From Flagellimonas sp. CMM7 (GTDB lineage Bacteria > Bacteroidota > Bacteroidia > Flavobacteriales > Flavobacteriaceae), in the NCBI RefSeq assembly GCF_021390195.1, contig NZ_CP090003.1, positions 1,600,001 through 1,664,000 of the forward strand: a stretch of DNA of 64,000 bases. The letters are read 5' to 3'. The notes beneath the pieces were generated by a model. It had not been told where the DNA came from. It made no database searches and was given only the letters and a program-made list of their open reading frames with translations. Of the stretch, positions 16,365-23,942 are shown piece after piece (position 1 is the first letter of the stretch; each line of letters starts with the position of its first letter). Position numbers and translations under genes: made by a program.

Positions 16365-17471
16365 ATGCAGCTCAATATTTCCATCATTCAACTTATTACC
16401 ATTTGTGCGGTTGCCAATGGGTTTATTTTTGGGTTTCTGCTATTGGAAAAAAAAGAAAATAGATTTGCCAATCGTTTTCTATTTCTTTCTTTAATCTGCA
16501 TGTGCCTGACCTTTACTCCTTATATGCTGGACCCTTCTATTTGGGACACTTATAAATGGCTGGCATGGATGCCATTTTCATTATCTTATTGGATAGGTCC
16601 ATCTTTTTATTTTTATGTTCGTACGCTGACCAACCCAAGTTTCCTATTTACCAAAAGACAACTTTGGCACTTCTCCCCTCTTGTCCTGAATTATGTGCAT
16701 AGTATCTATCATGCCATTTTTCCAGGTAGTAGGACCCCATGGTATTGGTTTCATTTTGTGACTGAACTTTTTGAGTCGGCGGCAATCCTTTCCATTTTAA
16801 TCTATATGATACTGTCTTTCAAATTGGTTAAAAAATACCAACGACAACTTTTGAACAACGTTTCCACCATTACTAAAATTAATCTTCAGTGGGTTAAAAA
16901 AACAATACTGGTCATCGTTATTTCTTTTGTATTGATTTCAATTTTTCTATTCATTAGCAGTGGCATTAGCGGCAAAGAATTCTTCTACCAATGGGACGAG
17001 TATAGGTCTGCCATTTTACTGCTCTATTCATGCGTGTTGTATTGGTTAAGTATTCGCGGGTATCAACAAGCACAAACCATAAAAATCAGTAAACCTTCGG
17101 ATTCCATAGAGAACCTACCTGATAAAGAATCAACCAAAATCATTGATCAGCTTCACACCGCCATGGTCAATCAAAAACTATTTAGAAATCCTGAGTTGAG
17201 TCTTGCAAGTCTGAGCAAATCGATTTCTGTTTCTGAAAGGACCATTTCAGAAGTTTTAAACGGCAACCTAAATAAAAACTTTTATCAGTTTGTAAATGAA
17301 TACCGTGTTATGGATGTTCAGGGGAAATTGAAAGACCCCAAAAACTCCCACCTAAAAATTCTAAGTCTGGCATTTGATGCAGGGTTTAATTCCAAAGCTA
17401 CATTCAATAGGTTATTTAAAACATACACAGGCTTAACTCCAAAAGGATTTAAATCCCAAAACTTACGTTAA
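16365..17471 (+). CDS. AraC-family transcriptional regulator with membrane domain
   Basis: The 368-residue protein starts at the ATG at 16365. Residues 1-235 form a membrane domain of about seven helices. Residues 255-368 are an AraC/XylS DNA-binding domain with two helix-turn-helix motifs: 'LSLASLSKSISVSERTISEVLN' and 'ILSLAFDAGFNSKATFNRLFKTYTG'. This 7TM-AraC architecture is common in Bacteroidetes and is thought to link membrane signals to transcription. An upstream in-frame start at 16257 would overlap the divergent peptidase gene and add a basic tail, so it is rejected. Possible targets are the divergent S9 peptidase or the following gene. Confidence 0.92.
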   Translation: MQLNISIIQLITICAVANGFIFGFLLLEKKENRFANRFLFLSLICMCLTFTPYMLDPSIWDTYKWLAWMPFSLSYWIGPSFYFYVRTLTNPSFLFTKRQLWHFSPLVLNYVHSIYHAIFPGSRTPWYWFHFVTELFESAAILSILIYMILSFKLVKKYQRQLLNNVSTITKINLQWVKKTILVIVISFVLISIFLFISSGISGKEFFYQWDEYRSAILLLYSCVLYWLSIRGYQQAQTIKISKPSDSIENLPDKESTKIIDQLHTAMVNQKLFRNPELSLASLSKSISVSERTISEVLNGNLNKNFYQFVNEYRVMDVQGKLKDPKNSHLKILSLAFDAGFNSKATFNRLFKTYTGLTPKGFKSQNLR

Positions 17472-17554
17472 AAAACGTTTTTTGGGACTTGTGATTAGGT
17501 ATTGAGACTTTTTTAAAAAGCTTCCTGACTAGATTGAGACAAAATCAATATCTC

Positions 17555-18073
17555 ATGCAAAAGTCATTTCTTATTCTGTCGTTTATTTTAATTTCCAATT
17601 CAGCATTTTCTCAATCCATAAAGGATTTAGATTTTTTAATAGGGAGTTGGAAGGTTGTGGAAACCCTTTATCCCGGTACCGGTAAGGAGTATCAGGAGAT
17701 TGGAACACGAAATTGCGAATATTACTTAAATGGAAGCTTTATTAAATGTGAATCGCTCACCGTAGATCAAAGAAATGAACGAGAACGCGCCTATGCCTAT
17801 ATTATTAACTACCATAAAAAGGAAGATGTTTTTTTGGTTACCTCCCTGGCGCATGACTTTCCGTTACATGGCCAACATAAATGGTTTTTAGATAAAGAGC
17901 ATAAACGCCTTAATGCCATCTCTCCCAAAAATGTTATTGAGGATCGCTTTTTTAGGGGTACAATTTCATATGCGGATAAAAACAAATTGGTATGGAATGG
18001 TTGGTCCAGTAAATTTTTAAATGACAAAGAATGGATACAAATTTTCAATGATGTCACTGAAAAACTCCAATGA
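17555..18073 (+). CDS. Secreted protein, DUF1579-like
   Basis: From the ATG at 17555 the product is 172 residues with a signal peptide (ending FSQ, residue 20) and a beta-rich body starting 'DLDFLIGSWKV', the opening characteristic of DUF1579/lipocalin-like proteins of unknown function. An alternative TTG at 17534 adds seven residues before the signal. It is on the same strand as the AraC regulator, 83 bases downstream, and could be its co-transcribed neighbour. Confidence 0.75.
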   Translation: MQKSFLILSFILISNSAFSQSIKDLDFLIGSWKVVETLYPGTGKEYQEIGTRNCEYYLNGSFIKCESLTVDQRNERERAYAYIINYHKKEDVFLVTSLAHDFPLHGQHKWFLDKEHKRLNAISPKNVIEDRFFRGTISYADKNKLVWNGWSSKFLNDKEWIQIFNDVTEKLQ

Positions 18074-18250
18074 ATATATCAATCCCTTCAATTGTTCAAT
18101 CTATGTTTAAATTGATGGTCCCAACTTTATACTTATTATATTTAGGGTAAATAACCAACTGTGTCAAAATTCTTCTCAATCCACGGTATCATCAAGGTAT
18201 TGAAACCAGTTTAGAATTGAACAAGGCTATTTTCTAACTAATCATTAAAC

Positions 18251-19771
18251 ATGAGAAATAAGATCTATTCGCTGTTGTTCTTACTAAGTATCGTATTAAA
18301 CCTCCCTTTAAGCGCTCAACAAAAAGCAAACAATAAAAAATTGGATGCCATGATTGTTCAGGGCATGAAAGATTGGAAAGTTCCGGGGCTGGCCGCAATA
18401 GTGGTCAAGGATGGTGAAGTCGTCTTTCAAAAAACCTATGGGGTAAAAAATTTGGAAACCAAAGAAAAGGTAGATGAGAATACTTTATTCAATATGGCCT
18501 CCACTACCAAAGCAGTTGTGGCAATTGCCATGGGAATGTTGGTAGATGAAGGCAAATTAAATTGGGATGATAAGGTTGTTGATCACCTACCTTATTTCAA
18601 ATTGTCCGACCCTTATAGTACGGCCGATGCCCGTATAAAAGATTTGTTCACCCATAATTTAGGTGTTGGCAATGCAGATGCTCTATGGATTGTTGATAGT
18701 ACTTCAACTCGTGAAACAATACGAAAGTTTCAATTCGCAAAAAAAACGTATCCTCTCCGAGGGGGATTCACCTACCAGAACATTATGTATGCCGTAGCCG
18801 GCGAAGTTATCGCTGCAGTAAGTGGAAAACCATGGAACGAATTTGTAAAGGAGCGCATATTTGATCCTTTGGGTATGACCAGAACCCAAGCCCTTGCCAA
18901 AGATGTTTTTAGTGTTGGAAATTATGTAACCCCTTATTTAGATGACACTGAAGATGGCTTGGTAGAGGTCGATTACGGTTTTTCGGATCAAATAGGTCCA
19001 GCTGGAATGATCTGCTCTACGCCACACGATATTTCAAATTACTTGACATTCCTAGTGAATGATGGTGTTTACAAATCAGATACATTGGTAAAACCCAAGA
19101 CCTTCAAGTACTTGTTTGAACCCCATTCTTTTTTAGGCTCAAATGGTACGTATCCTACAAACGCGCTTACCAAACCAAATTGGAACACTTATGGTCTAGG
19201 CTGGTTTCAGCAAGATTACAAAGGTCATAAACTAGATTTTCATACTGGAAGTCTATTTGGTCTGGTGGCCATTGCAGGAATAATGCATGAAAAAAATGTA
19301 GCGGCCTACGTATTTGCAAACTTAGATCACGCCGAACTGCGACATGCTATTATGTACAAAGCAATAGACTTGTATGGCTTTAACGATGATAGCCGTGATT
19401 GGCATACTGAAGTTTTTGATCTATATGAGGGCTTTAAAAAAGAGAATATTGAAGTATTGAAAAAGAAGGTCGCAGAGCGTGCGGAAAACACAAAACCGAG
19501 TTTGTCATTAGAGGCTTATGAAGGATCTTATAGTAATGAAATGTTGGGCACGGTCGTAGTCACAGCCCAAGACAATGTATTGAAAACCAATTTTAATGAT
19601 TTTATCATTTATGATGCTGAACATTGGCATTATGACACTTTTATCACAAACAAAGATCCTCGGTTTCGCGAAAAGCTACTAATTCGTTTTGAACTCAACA
19701 ATGACGGAAAGATCAATCAACTTGATTTTATGGGAGAAGTGTTTACCAAAATCACGCAAGGGGATGATTAA
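18251..19771 (+). CDS. Secreted serine hydrolase, class C beta-lactamase fold
   Basis: The 506-residue protein has a signal peptide (ending SAQQ) and a beta-lactamase/penicillin-binding-protein-like transpeptidase fold. The SxxK motif is STTK (Ser84, Lys87) and the Tyr motif is YQN (175-177). The third motif is probably HTG in DFHTGSLFG. The C-terminal 100 residues match the DUF3471-type beta domain found in peptidase and esterase members. It is more likely a peptidase or esterase than a true beta-lactamase. The SDR gene follows after 20 bases on the same strand. Confidence 0.9.
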   Translation: MRNKIYSLLFLLSIVLNLPLSAQQKANNKKLDAMIVQGMKDWKVPGLAAIVVKDGEVVFQKTYGVKNLETKEKVDENTLFNMASTTKAVVAIAMGMLVDEGKLNWDDKVVDHLPYFKLSDPYSTADARIKDLFTHNLGVGNADALWIVDSTSTRETIRKFQFAKKTYPLRGGFTYQNIMYAVAGEVIAAVSGKPWNEFVKERIFDPLGMTRTQALAKDVFSVGNYVTPYLDDTEDGLVEVDYGFSDQIGPAGMICSTPHDISNYLTFLVNDGVYKSDTLVKPKTFKYLFEPHSFLGSNGTYPTNALTKPNWNTYGLGWFQQDYKGHKLDFHTGSLFGLVAIAGIMHEKNVAAYVFANLDHAELRHAIMYKAIDLYGFNDDSRDWHTEVFDLYEGFKKENIEVLKKKVAERAENTKPSLSLEAYEGSYSNEMLGTVVVTAQDNVLKTNFNDFIIYDAEHWHYDTFITNKDPRFREKLLIRFELNNDGKINQLDFMGEVFTKITQGDD

Positions 19772-19791
19772 GTTCTTTAAAAAAATCGATC

Positions 19792-20550
19792 ATGAATTTC
19801 AAAAATAAAAACGTTCTAATTACAGGAGCTTCTCGGGGTATAGGTAAAGCCACCGCTATGTCTTTTGCTGAAAAAGGTGCCAATGTGGGGATAAATTTCA
19901 GAAGCAACCAAAAGGAGGCTAAAAAAACCTTGGCAGAGTTAACAGGGGAAGGTCATTTTTTGTTTCAACAAGATATTTCAGAAAAAGATGGCCCAGAATC
20001 CCTGATAAAAAGTTTTGTTGACCACTATGGCCAACTGGATGTTTTGGTCAATAATGCAGGGATTTCCATTTTTCATAAAATTGATGAAGTGGATTTTGAA
20101 CATTGGGCCAATGCTTGGGAGGGTACTTTTAAAACTAACTTATTTGCAGTGTCCAATCTGTGTTATTGGGGAGCAAAAGCCATGATGAAAACAGGAGGTG
20201 GTCGTATAGTAAATGTATCTTCTAGAGGTGCATTTAGAGGTGAGCCCACCAAACCAGCCTACGGTGCTAGCAAGGCTGCATTAAATTCCATGAGTCAATC
20301 CTTGGCAAAAGCGTTGGCACCCCATAAAATATACATAGGAGTAGTAGCTCCTGGTTTTACAGAAACCGAAATGGCGGCCATCACCCTAACTCCTACGGAA
20401 AGGGAAAATCTGCTTCGTGAATCCCCTTTTCAACGTATGGCGCAACCAAAAGAGGTGGCACATGCTATTCTATTTTTAGCTTCTGAGGGCGCGGAATATT
20501 CTTCGGGCACTATAATCGATGTAAATGGCGCTTCATATTTAAGGAGTTAA
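19792..20550 (+). CDS. SDR-family oxidoreductase
   Basis: This 252-residue classical short-chain dehydrogenase has the NAD(P)-binding TGASRGIG (residues 10-17), NNAG (near 83), catalytic Ser in NVSSRGAF, and YGASK (Tyr and Lys near 157-161). An Arg-containing stretch after strand 2 (NFRSNQ) suggests NADP preference. The substrate cannot be named; 3-oxoacyl-ACP reductase-like (FabG-like) sequences have this layout. It lies 20 bases after the serine hydrolase gene and 9 before the next, so these are likely one transcript. Confidence 0.93.
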   Translation: MNFKNKNVLITGASRGIGKATAMSFAEKGANVGINFRSNQKEAKKTLAELTGEGHFLFQQDISEKDGPESLIKSFVDHYGQLDVLVNNAGISIFHKIDEVDFEHWANAWEGTFKTNLFAVSNLCYWGAKAMMKTGGGRIVNVSSRGAFRGEPTKPAYGASKAALNSMSQSLAKALAPHKIYIGVVAPGFTETEMAAITLTPTERENLLRESPFQRMAQPKEVAHAILFLASEGAEYSSGTIIDVNGASYLRS

Positions 20551-20559
20551 CTTTGTTGT

Positions 20560-21033
20560 ATGAAAGCAGCCACTGTAGTCCAAATAAAAAAAGAATTACA
20601 ACATTGTTCTCCTGAAGAACTATTGCAACTCTGTCTTCGACTTTCAAAGTTTAAAAAAGAAAACAAAGAACTGCTTACCTATCTACTTTTTGAGGCTGGT
20701 AATGAAGCTGGCTATATTGAAACTGTAATGGCTGAGGTCGATGAGCTATTTTTAGACATCAATACCAACAGTTTCTTCTACATTAAAAAAAGCGTGCGAA
20801 AGATTTTACGGAATCTTAAAAAGTACATTCGTTACTCAGGAAATAAAGAAACGGAGGTTGAGCTTTTGCTCTATTTCTGCAAAAAATTAAAAGAGTTTAG
20901 ACCCTCAATGAACAACAACACTCCCCTACGTAATTTGTATGATAGGCAGTTGGCATTTATTGAGAAAAAAGTAGATGCCCTTCATGAGGATCTTCAATAT
21001 GATTATGGTTTGGTTCTAGAAGAATTAAAGTAG
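20560..21033 (+). CDS. Conserved hypothetical cytoplasmic protein
   Basis: The 157-residue product is highly charged and mostly helical, without signal or membrane segments. Its Lys/Glu-rich helices (for example 'SPEELLQLCLRLSKFKKENKELL' in part, and 'SVRKILRNLKKYIRYSG') look like a small helical bundle. It follows the SDR gene by nine bases and is probably in the same operon. I do not recognise a named family, although similar-sized proteins occur widely in Flavobacteriaceae. Confidence 0.75.
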   Translation: MKAATVVQIKKELQHCSPEELLQLCLRLSKFKKENKELLTYLLFEAGNEAGYIETVMAEVDELFLDINTNSFFYIKKSVRKILRNLKKYIRYSGNKETEVELLLYFCKKLKEFRPSMNNNTPLRNLYDRQLAFIEKKVDALHEDLQYDYGLVLEELK

Positions 21034-21100
21034 CTGCCAGGCAACCTTTTCTAAAAAAGAAGCGTCTTTCTTTTTACAAACCATATCAATCATCAAACAA

Positions 21101-21814
21101 ATGGGCGCAAACAAAAAAACAGCACGTTTAGCTGGCTTACTCTATTTCTTAGTTGTTATAACCGGTATTTTCAGCCTACTATATGTTCCATCCCAACTTA
21201 TTGTTTGGAGCGATTCCGCTGCAACAATTGCAAATATTAAATCCTCGGAATCCTTATTTCGGTTAGAAATTTTAAGCGGCCTTCTGTGTTACATTTTCTT
21301 TTTACTGTTGCCCTGGGTATTGTATCAATTGTTCAAAGGGATAAATAAAGACTATGCCGTTCTGATGGTTGTTTTGGCCGTCATTAGTGTTCCTATTTCA
21401 TTTGTAAATCTAACACACAAACTGGATATTCTTTCTTTGCTCAGTGAAGCCGACTACCTGAAGGTGTATTCTACAGAGCAGATTCAGGCTCAAGTAATGC
21501 TTGCTTTGGAGTCTTACCATCATGGAAATTTGGTTGCACAAGCATTTTGGGGACTTTGGCTCTTTCCTTTTGGTTATTTGGTTTTCAAATCAGGCTTTTT
21601 GCCTAAGTTTTTAGGTCTATTTTTAATGATAGGTAGTTGTGGCTACTTTCTGGATTTTGTGGGTCGCATTGTATGCTCAAATTATGGTGATCTATGGATT
21701 TCTGATTATATCACCATTCCCGCCAGCATTGGCGAAATTGGAACTTGCCTGTGGTTATTGATTATGGGAATAAAAACTGTCACTCCTGTTGAAAAAGAAA
21801 AGGGCACAACCTAA
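21101..21814 (+). CDS. DUF4386-family membrane protein
   Basis: The 237-residue integral membrane protein has about six helices and the family opening 'KKTARLAGLLYFLVVITGIFSLLYVPS', followed by 'FRLEILSGLLCYIFFLLL'. DUF4386 proteins have no known function. It is the final gene of a plus-strand run that starts with the serine hydrolase. The next gene is convergent, 27 bases away. Confidence 0.9.
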   Translation: MGANKKTARLAGLLYFLVVITGIFSLLYVPSQLIVWSDSAATIANIKSSESLFRLEILSGLLCYIFFLLLPWVLYQLFKGINKDYAVLMVVLAVISVPISFVNLTHKLDILSLLSEADYLKVYSTEQIQAQVMLALESYHHGNLVAQAFWGLWLFPFGYLVFKSGFLPKFLGLFLMIGSCGYFLDFVGRIVCSNYGDLWISDYITIPASIGEIGTCLWLLIMGIKTVTPVEKEKGTT

Positions 21815-21841
21815 AATGTTTCCTACAATAATTGAGATATA

Positions 21842-22351
21842 CTAGAACTTCAAAATACTGTTCTTTGCAAAATCTGCTCCCGTAATAGGGTTCCCATTGA
21901 TAGTCGCAGTATCCCAATCTTGGGTTATTTTCCATTGACCTTCAATTTTTTTAAGCACTATATGAAACTGCCCATAACTATAATTGGTCTCATCATTCTT
22001 ATCTGTAAATCCAATTCTGTAAAAGCCTACTTCATACGATGTGGTTTCATTGGTACGTCGACTATCAAACCAAAAATCCAATGAGATAGATACTCCATCT
22101 GCTTTATTCTTCTTAAAGCGTTCAAGGTTTCCTGCTTTAAAAGCATTCTCTGTATCAATTCCTTGTGGAGTTACTCTAAGTACTTCTTCAGCGTAAGTAG
22201 CATTAAGTGCCTTACCATCTAAAGTTTCAAATGCTTTTTGAAAAGATTTCCATAGGCTTTTGTCAATTTCATTTTGAATTTGTTCAACATCCACTTGCGC
22301 ATAACCAAAATAGGACAAGGATAAAGCGCATAGTAACACTAATTTTCTCAT
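21842..22351 (-). CDS. Secreted NTF2/DUF4440-like protein
   Basis: From the ATG at 22351 the product is 169 residues with a signal peptide (MRKLVLLCALSLSYFGYAQ) and an NTF2-fold-like domain: an N-terminal helix pair ('FQKAFETLDGKALNATYAEEVLRVTP') followed by strands ending 'YGQFHIVLKKIEGQWKITQDWD'. Such domains bind small ligands or are enzymes; no function is assigned. The start sits 28 bases after the ZIP transporter stop on the same strand, so it may be the third gene of the mntR-ZIP transcript. A longer frame to 22396 overlaps the ZIP gene and lacks the signal. Confidence 0.8.
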   Translation of the reverse strand: MRKLVLLCALSLSYFGYAQVDVEQIQNEIDKSLWKSFQKAFETLDGKALNATYAEEVLRVTPQGIDTENAFKAGNLERFKKNKADGVSISLDFWFDSRRTNETTSYEVGFYRIGFTDKNDETNYSYGQFHIVLKKIEGQWKITQDWDTATINGNPITGADFAKNSILKF

Positions 22352-22379
22352 AATTTGTTCTTTTAATTTCTTTGAATAA

Positions 22380-23201
22380 TTACCCCAGACCCACATCCAA
22401 AGTCATCATAATAATAAAGCCGCCAATAAAGCCCATTGTGGCCACATCTGTGTATTTGTCTCGTTGGGTTTCTGGAATCACTTCTTCCACCACTACAAAA
22501 ATCATGGCGCCAGCAGCAAAGGACAAGGCGTATGGTAAAATAGGTTCAAAAGTAAGAACTGCCCAAGCTCCTAAAACCGCTGCAATGGGTTCCACTATGG
22601 CCGAAGCCTGACCGTACATAAAGCTTTTGGTTCTACTCAATCCTTGTCTACGCAATGGCATGGCCACTGCAAAACCTTCAGGGAAGTTTTGAAGGCCAAT
22701 CCCCAATGCTAAAGCAACTGCTCCTCCAATGGTAGCACCATCAAAACCTGCTGCAACACCTCCAAAAAGTACCCCAACAGCCAATCCTTCGGGAATGTTA
22801 TGCATTGTAATGGCCAAGGTCAATAACGTGGTTCTGTGCCAAGGTGTTTTTACCCCTTCAGCTTCACTCTCTTTGAAATTGATATGCAAATGCGGTAGAA
22901 TCTTATCCAATCCAAAAATAAAAGCAGCTCCCAATAAAAAACCGACCGCAGCTGGAATTACCTTTTCAAAACCTTCTCCGGGACTCATTTCAATTCCGGG
23001 TGCCAACAAACTCCAAAAACTGGCAGCCACCATTACTCCACCTGTAAAGCCCAGCATGCCATCCAAAAGAGCTCGATTCATTGTTTTAAACAAAAAAACC
23101 AAAGCTGCCCCAGCAGCTGTCAGCCCCCAAGTAAACAGAGTGGCATAAAAAGCTGCCAAAATAGGATTTATGCTTTCAAAATATTCAATTACCTGTTCCA
23201 T
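22380..23201 (-). CDS. ZIP-family divalent metal transporter
   Basis: This 273-residue inner-membrane protein with about eight helices belongs to the GufA/ZupT side of the ZIP family. Metal-site motifs are HNIPEG (TM4) and QNFPEG (TM5). A His-containing cytoplasmic loop (HLHINFKE) lies between TM3 and TM4. It imports Zn, Mn or Fe. The ATG shares one base with the stop of the upstream MntR-like regulator, so the two are translationally coupled. A divergent TonB receptor likely carries the same metal across the outer membrane, completing an uptake route. Confidence 0.92.
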   Translation of the reverse strand: MEQVIEYFESINPILAAFYATLFTWGLTAAGAALVFLFKTMNRALLDGMLGFTGGVMVAASFWSLLAPGIEMSPGEGFEKVIPAAVGFLLGAAFIFGLDKILPHLHINFKESEAEGVKTPWHRTTLLTLAITMHNIPEGLAVGVLFGGVAAGFDGATIGGAVALALGIGLQNFPEGFAVAMPLRRQGLSRTKSFMYGQASAIVEPIAAVLGAWAVLTFEPILPYALSFAAGAMIFVVVEEVIPETQRDKYTDVATMGFIGGFIIMMTLDVGLG

Positions 23202-23857
23202 TACTCATTCAGTTTTATGTAGAGGTTAGACGCTATTTGATGCGAAATATGAAGTTCTTTGCCTTCCATTTTAATATGAAGTGACTGATCAAAATCTTCT
23301 TTATCCAATACTTTGATTGTGTTCCCCAAGGCAATACTGTTTTTATCCAAGAATTTGAGAAAAGCCGCTGATGTATCCTTGACCCCAACACACACACCTT
23401 CTTTTTGAAGTCGTATTTCGCTTAACAATTGTTTGTCTCGCTCCATGAACTTTCCATCCTTACTTGGAATAGGATCTCCGTGCGGGTCGTATTTGGGAAA
23501 GTCCAATAGCGCATCTATACTATCGATCAATTTTTCACTTTTAATATGCTCCAACTGCTCTGCCACCTCATGAACCTCATCCCATGAAAAATCCAACTTT
23601 TCTACTAAAAACACTTCCCACAAACGATGCTTTCTAATTATTGAAAGTGCAGTCTTAATTCCAAAGTCGGTTAAAGAAACTCCTTGATATTTCTTGTAGT
23701 TCACAAACCCTTTATCCGCCAATTTTTTGGCCATATCCGTTACAGAAGATGGCTTTGTCTCCATCTGTTCCGCAATAGCATTTGTTGAAATAAGCGCAGA
23801 AGAATTACCCCCTAAATGAAAAATAGTCTTGATGTAGTTTTCTTCCGAACGAGTCAC
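23201..23857 (-). CDS. MntR/DtxR-family metal-dependent repressor
   Basis: The protein has an N-terminal winged helix (residues 1-65, 'SEENYIKTIFHLG' and 'AIAEQMETKPSSVTDMAKKLADKGFVNY'), a metal-binding dimerisation domain with 'EVHEVAEQLEHIKSEKLIDSIDALLDFPKYDPHGDPIP' in pieces, and a C-terminal FeoA-like SH3 domain. I choose GTG at 23857 (218 residues): the further TTG at 23875 lies inside a perfect -7 box TATTTTTG (23873-23880), so it should not be in the message. Homologues also begin a few residues before SEENY. It is coupled to the ZIP gene and faces a TonB receptor across a palindromic operator that it probably binds. Confidence 0.92.
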   Translation of the reverse strand: MTRSEENYIKTIFHLGGNSSALISTNAIAEQMETKPSSVTDMAKKLADKGFVNYKKYQGVSLTDFGIKTALSIIRKHRLWEVFLVEKLDFSWDEVHEVAEQLEHIKSEKLIDSIDALLDFPKYDPHGDPIPSKDGKFMERDKQLLSEIRLQKEGVCVGVKDTSAAFLKFLDKNSIALGNTIKVLDKEDFDQSLHIKMEGKELHISHQIASNLYIKLNE

Positions 23858-23872
23858 AAAAAATAATTTTTT

Positions 23873-23902
23873 CAAAAATACATTTTTATTTATAAAAACA
23901 AA
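23873..23902 (-). promoter_or_regulatory. Promoter of the mntR-like/ZIP operon
   Basis: On the minus strand TTTG (23899-23902), an 18-base spacer and TATTTTTG (23873-23880) match the Bacteroidetes consensus. The palindromic operator at 23905-23920 abuts the upstream element. The position of the -7 box decides the regulator start in favour of GTG at 23857. Confidence 0.75.
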
Positions 23903-23904
23903 TT

Positions 23905-23920
23905 TTTAGATTTGTCTAAA
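23905..23920. promoter_or_regulatory. Palindromic operator overlapping the TonB receptor -7 box
   Basis: TTTAGA-TTTG-TCTAAA is a perfect 6-bp inverted repeat with a 4-base centre. It contains TAGATTTG (23907-23914), an exact -7 box for the plus-strand TonB receptor, whose TTG start follows 28 bases later. DtxR/MntR sites are palindromes of similar form (TTAGG...CCTAA), so the adjacent regulator is the expected ligand. Confidence 0.75.
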
Positions 23921-23942
23921 TTTTAATTTAAACAACCAGAAA

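Noticed and set aside
18251..19771. Serine hydrolase as an antibiotic-resistance class C beta-lactamase
   Set aside because: The SxxK and YxN motifs are shared by many peptidases and esterases, and the C-terminal DUF3471-like domain is atypical for true beta-lactamases. Resistance cannot be inferred.
22729..23148. A 139-codon plus-strand open frame opposite the ZIP transporter gene
   Set aside because: It is antisense to a well-supported transporter gene, rich in Ala/Pro/Lys from the complementary codon use, and has no domain or promoter.
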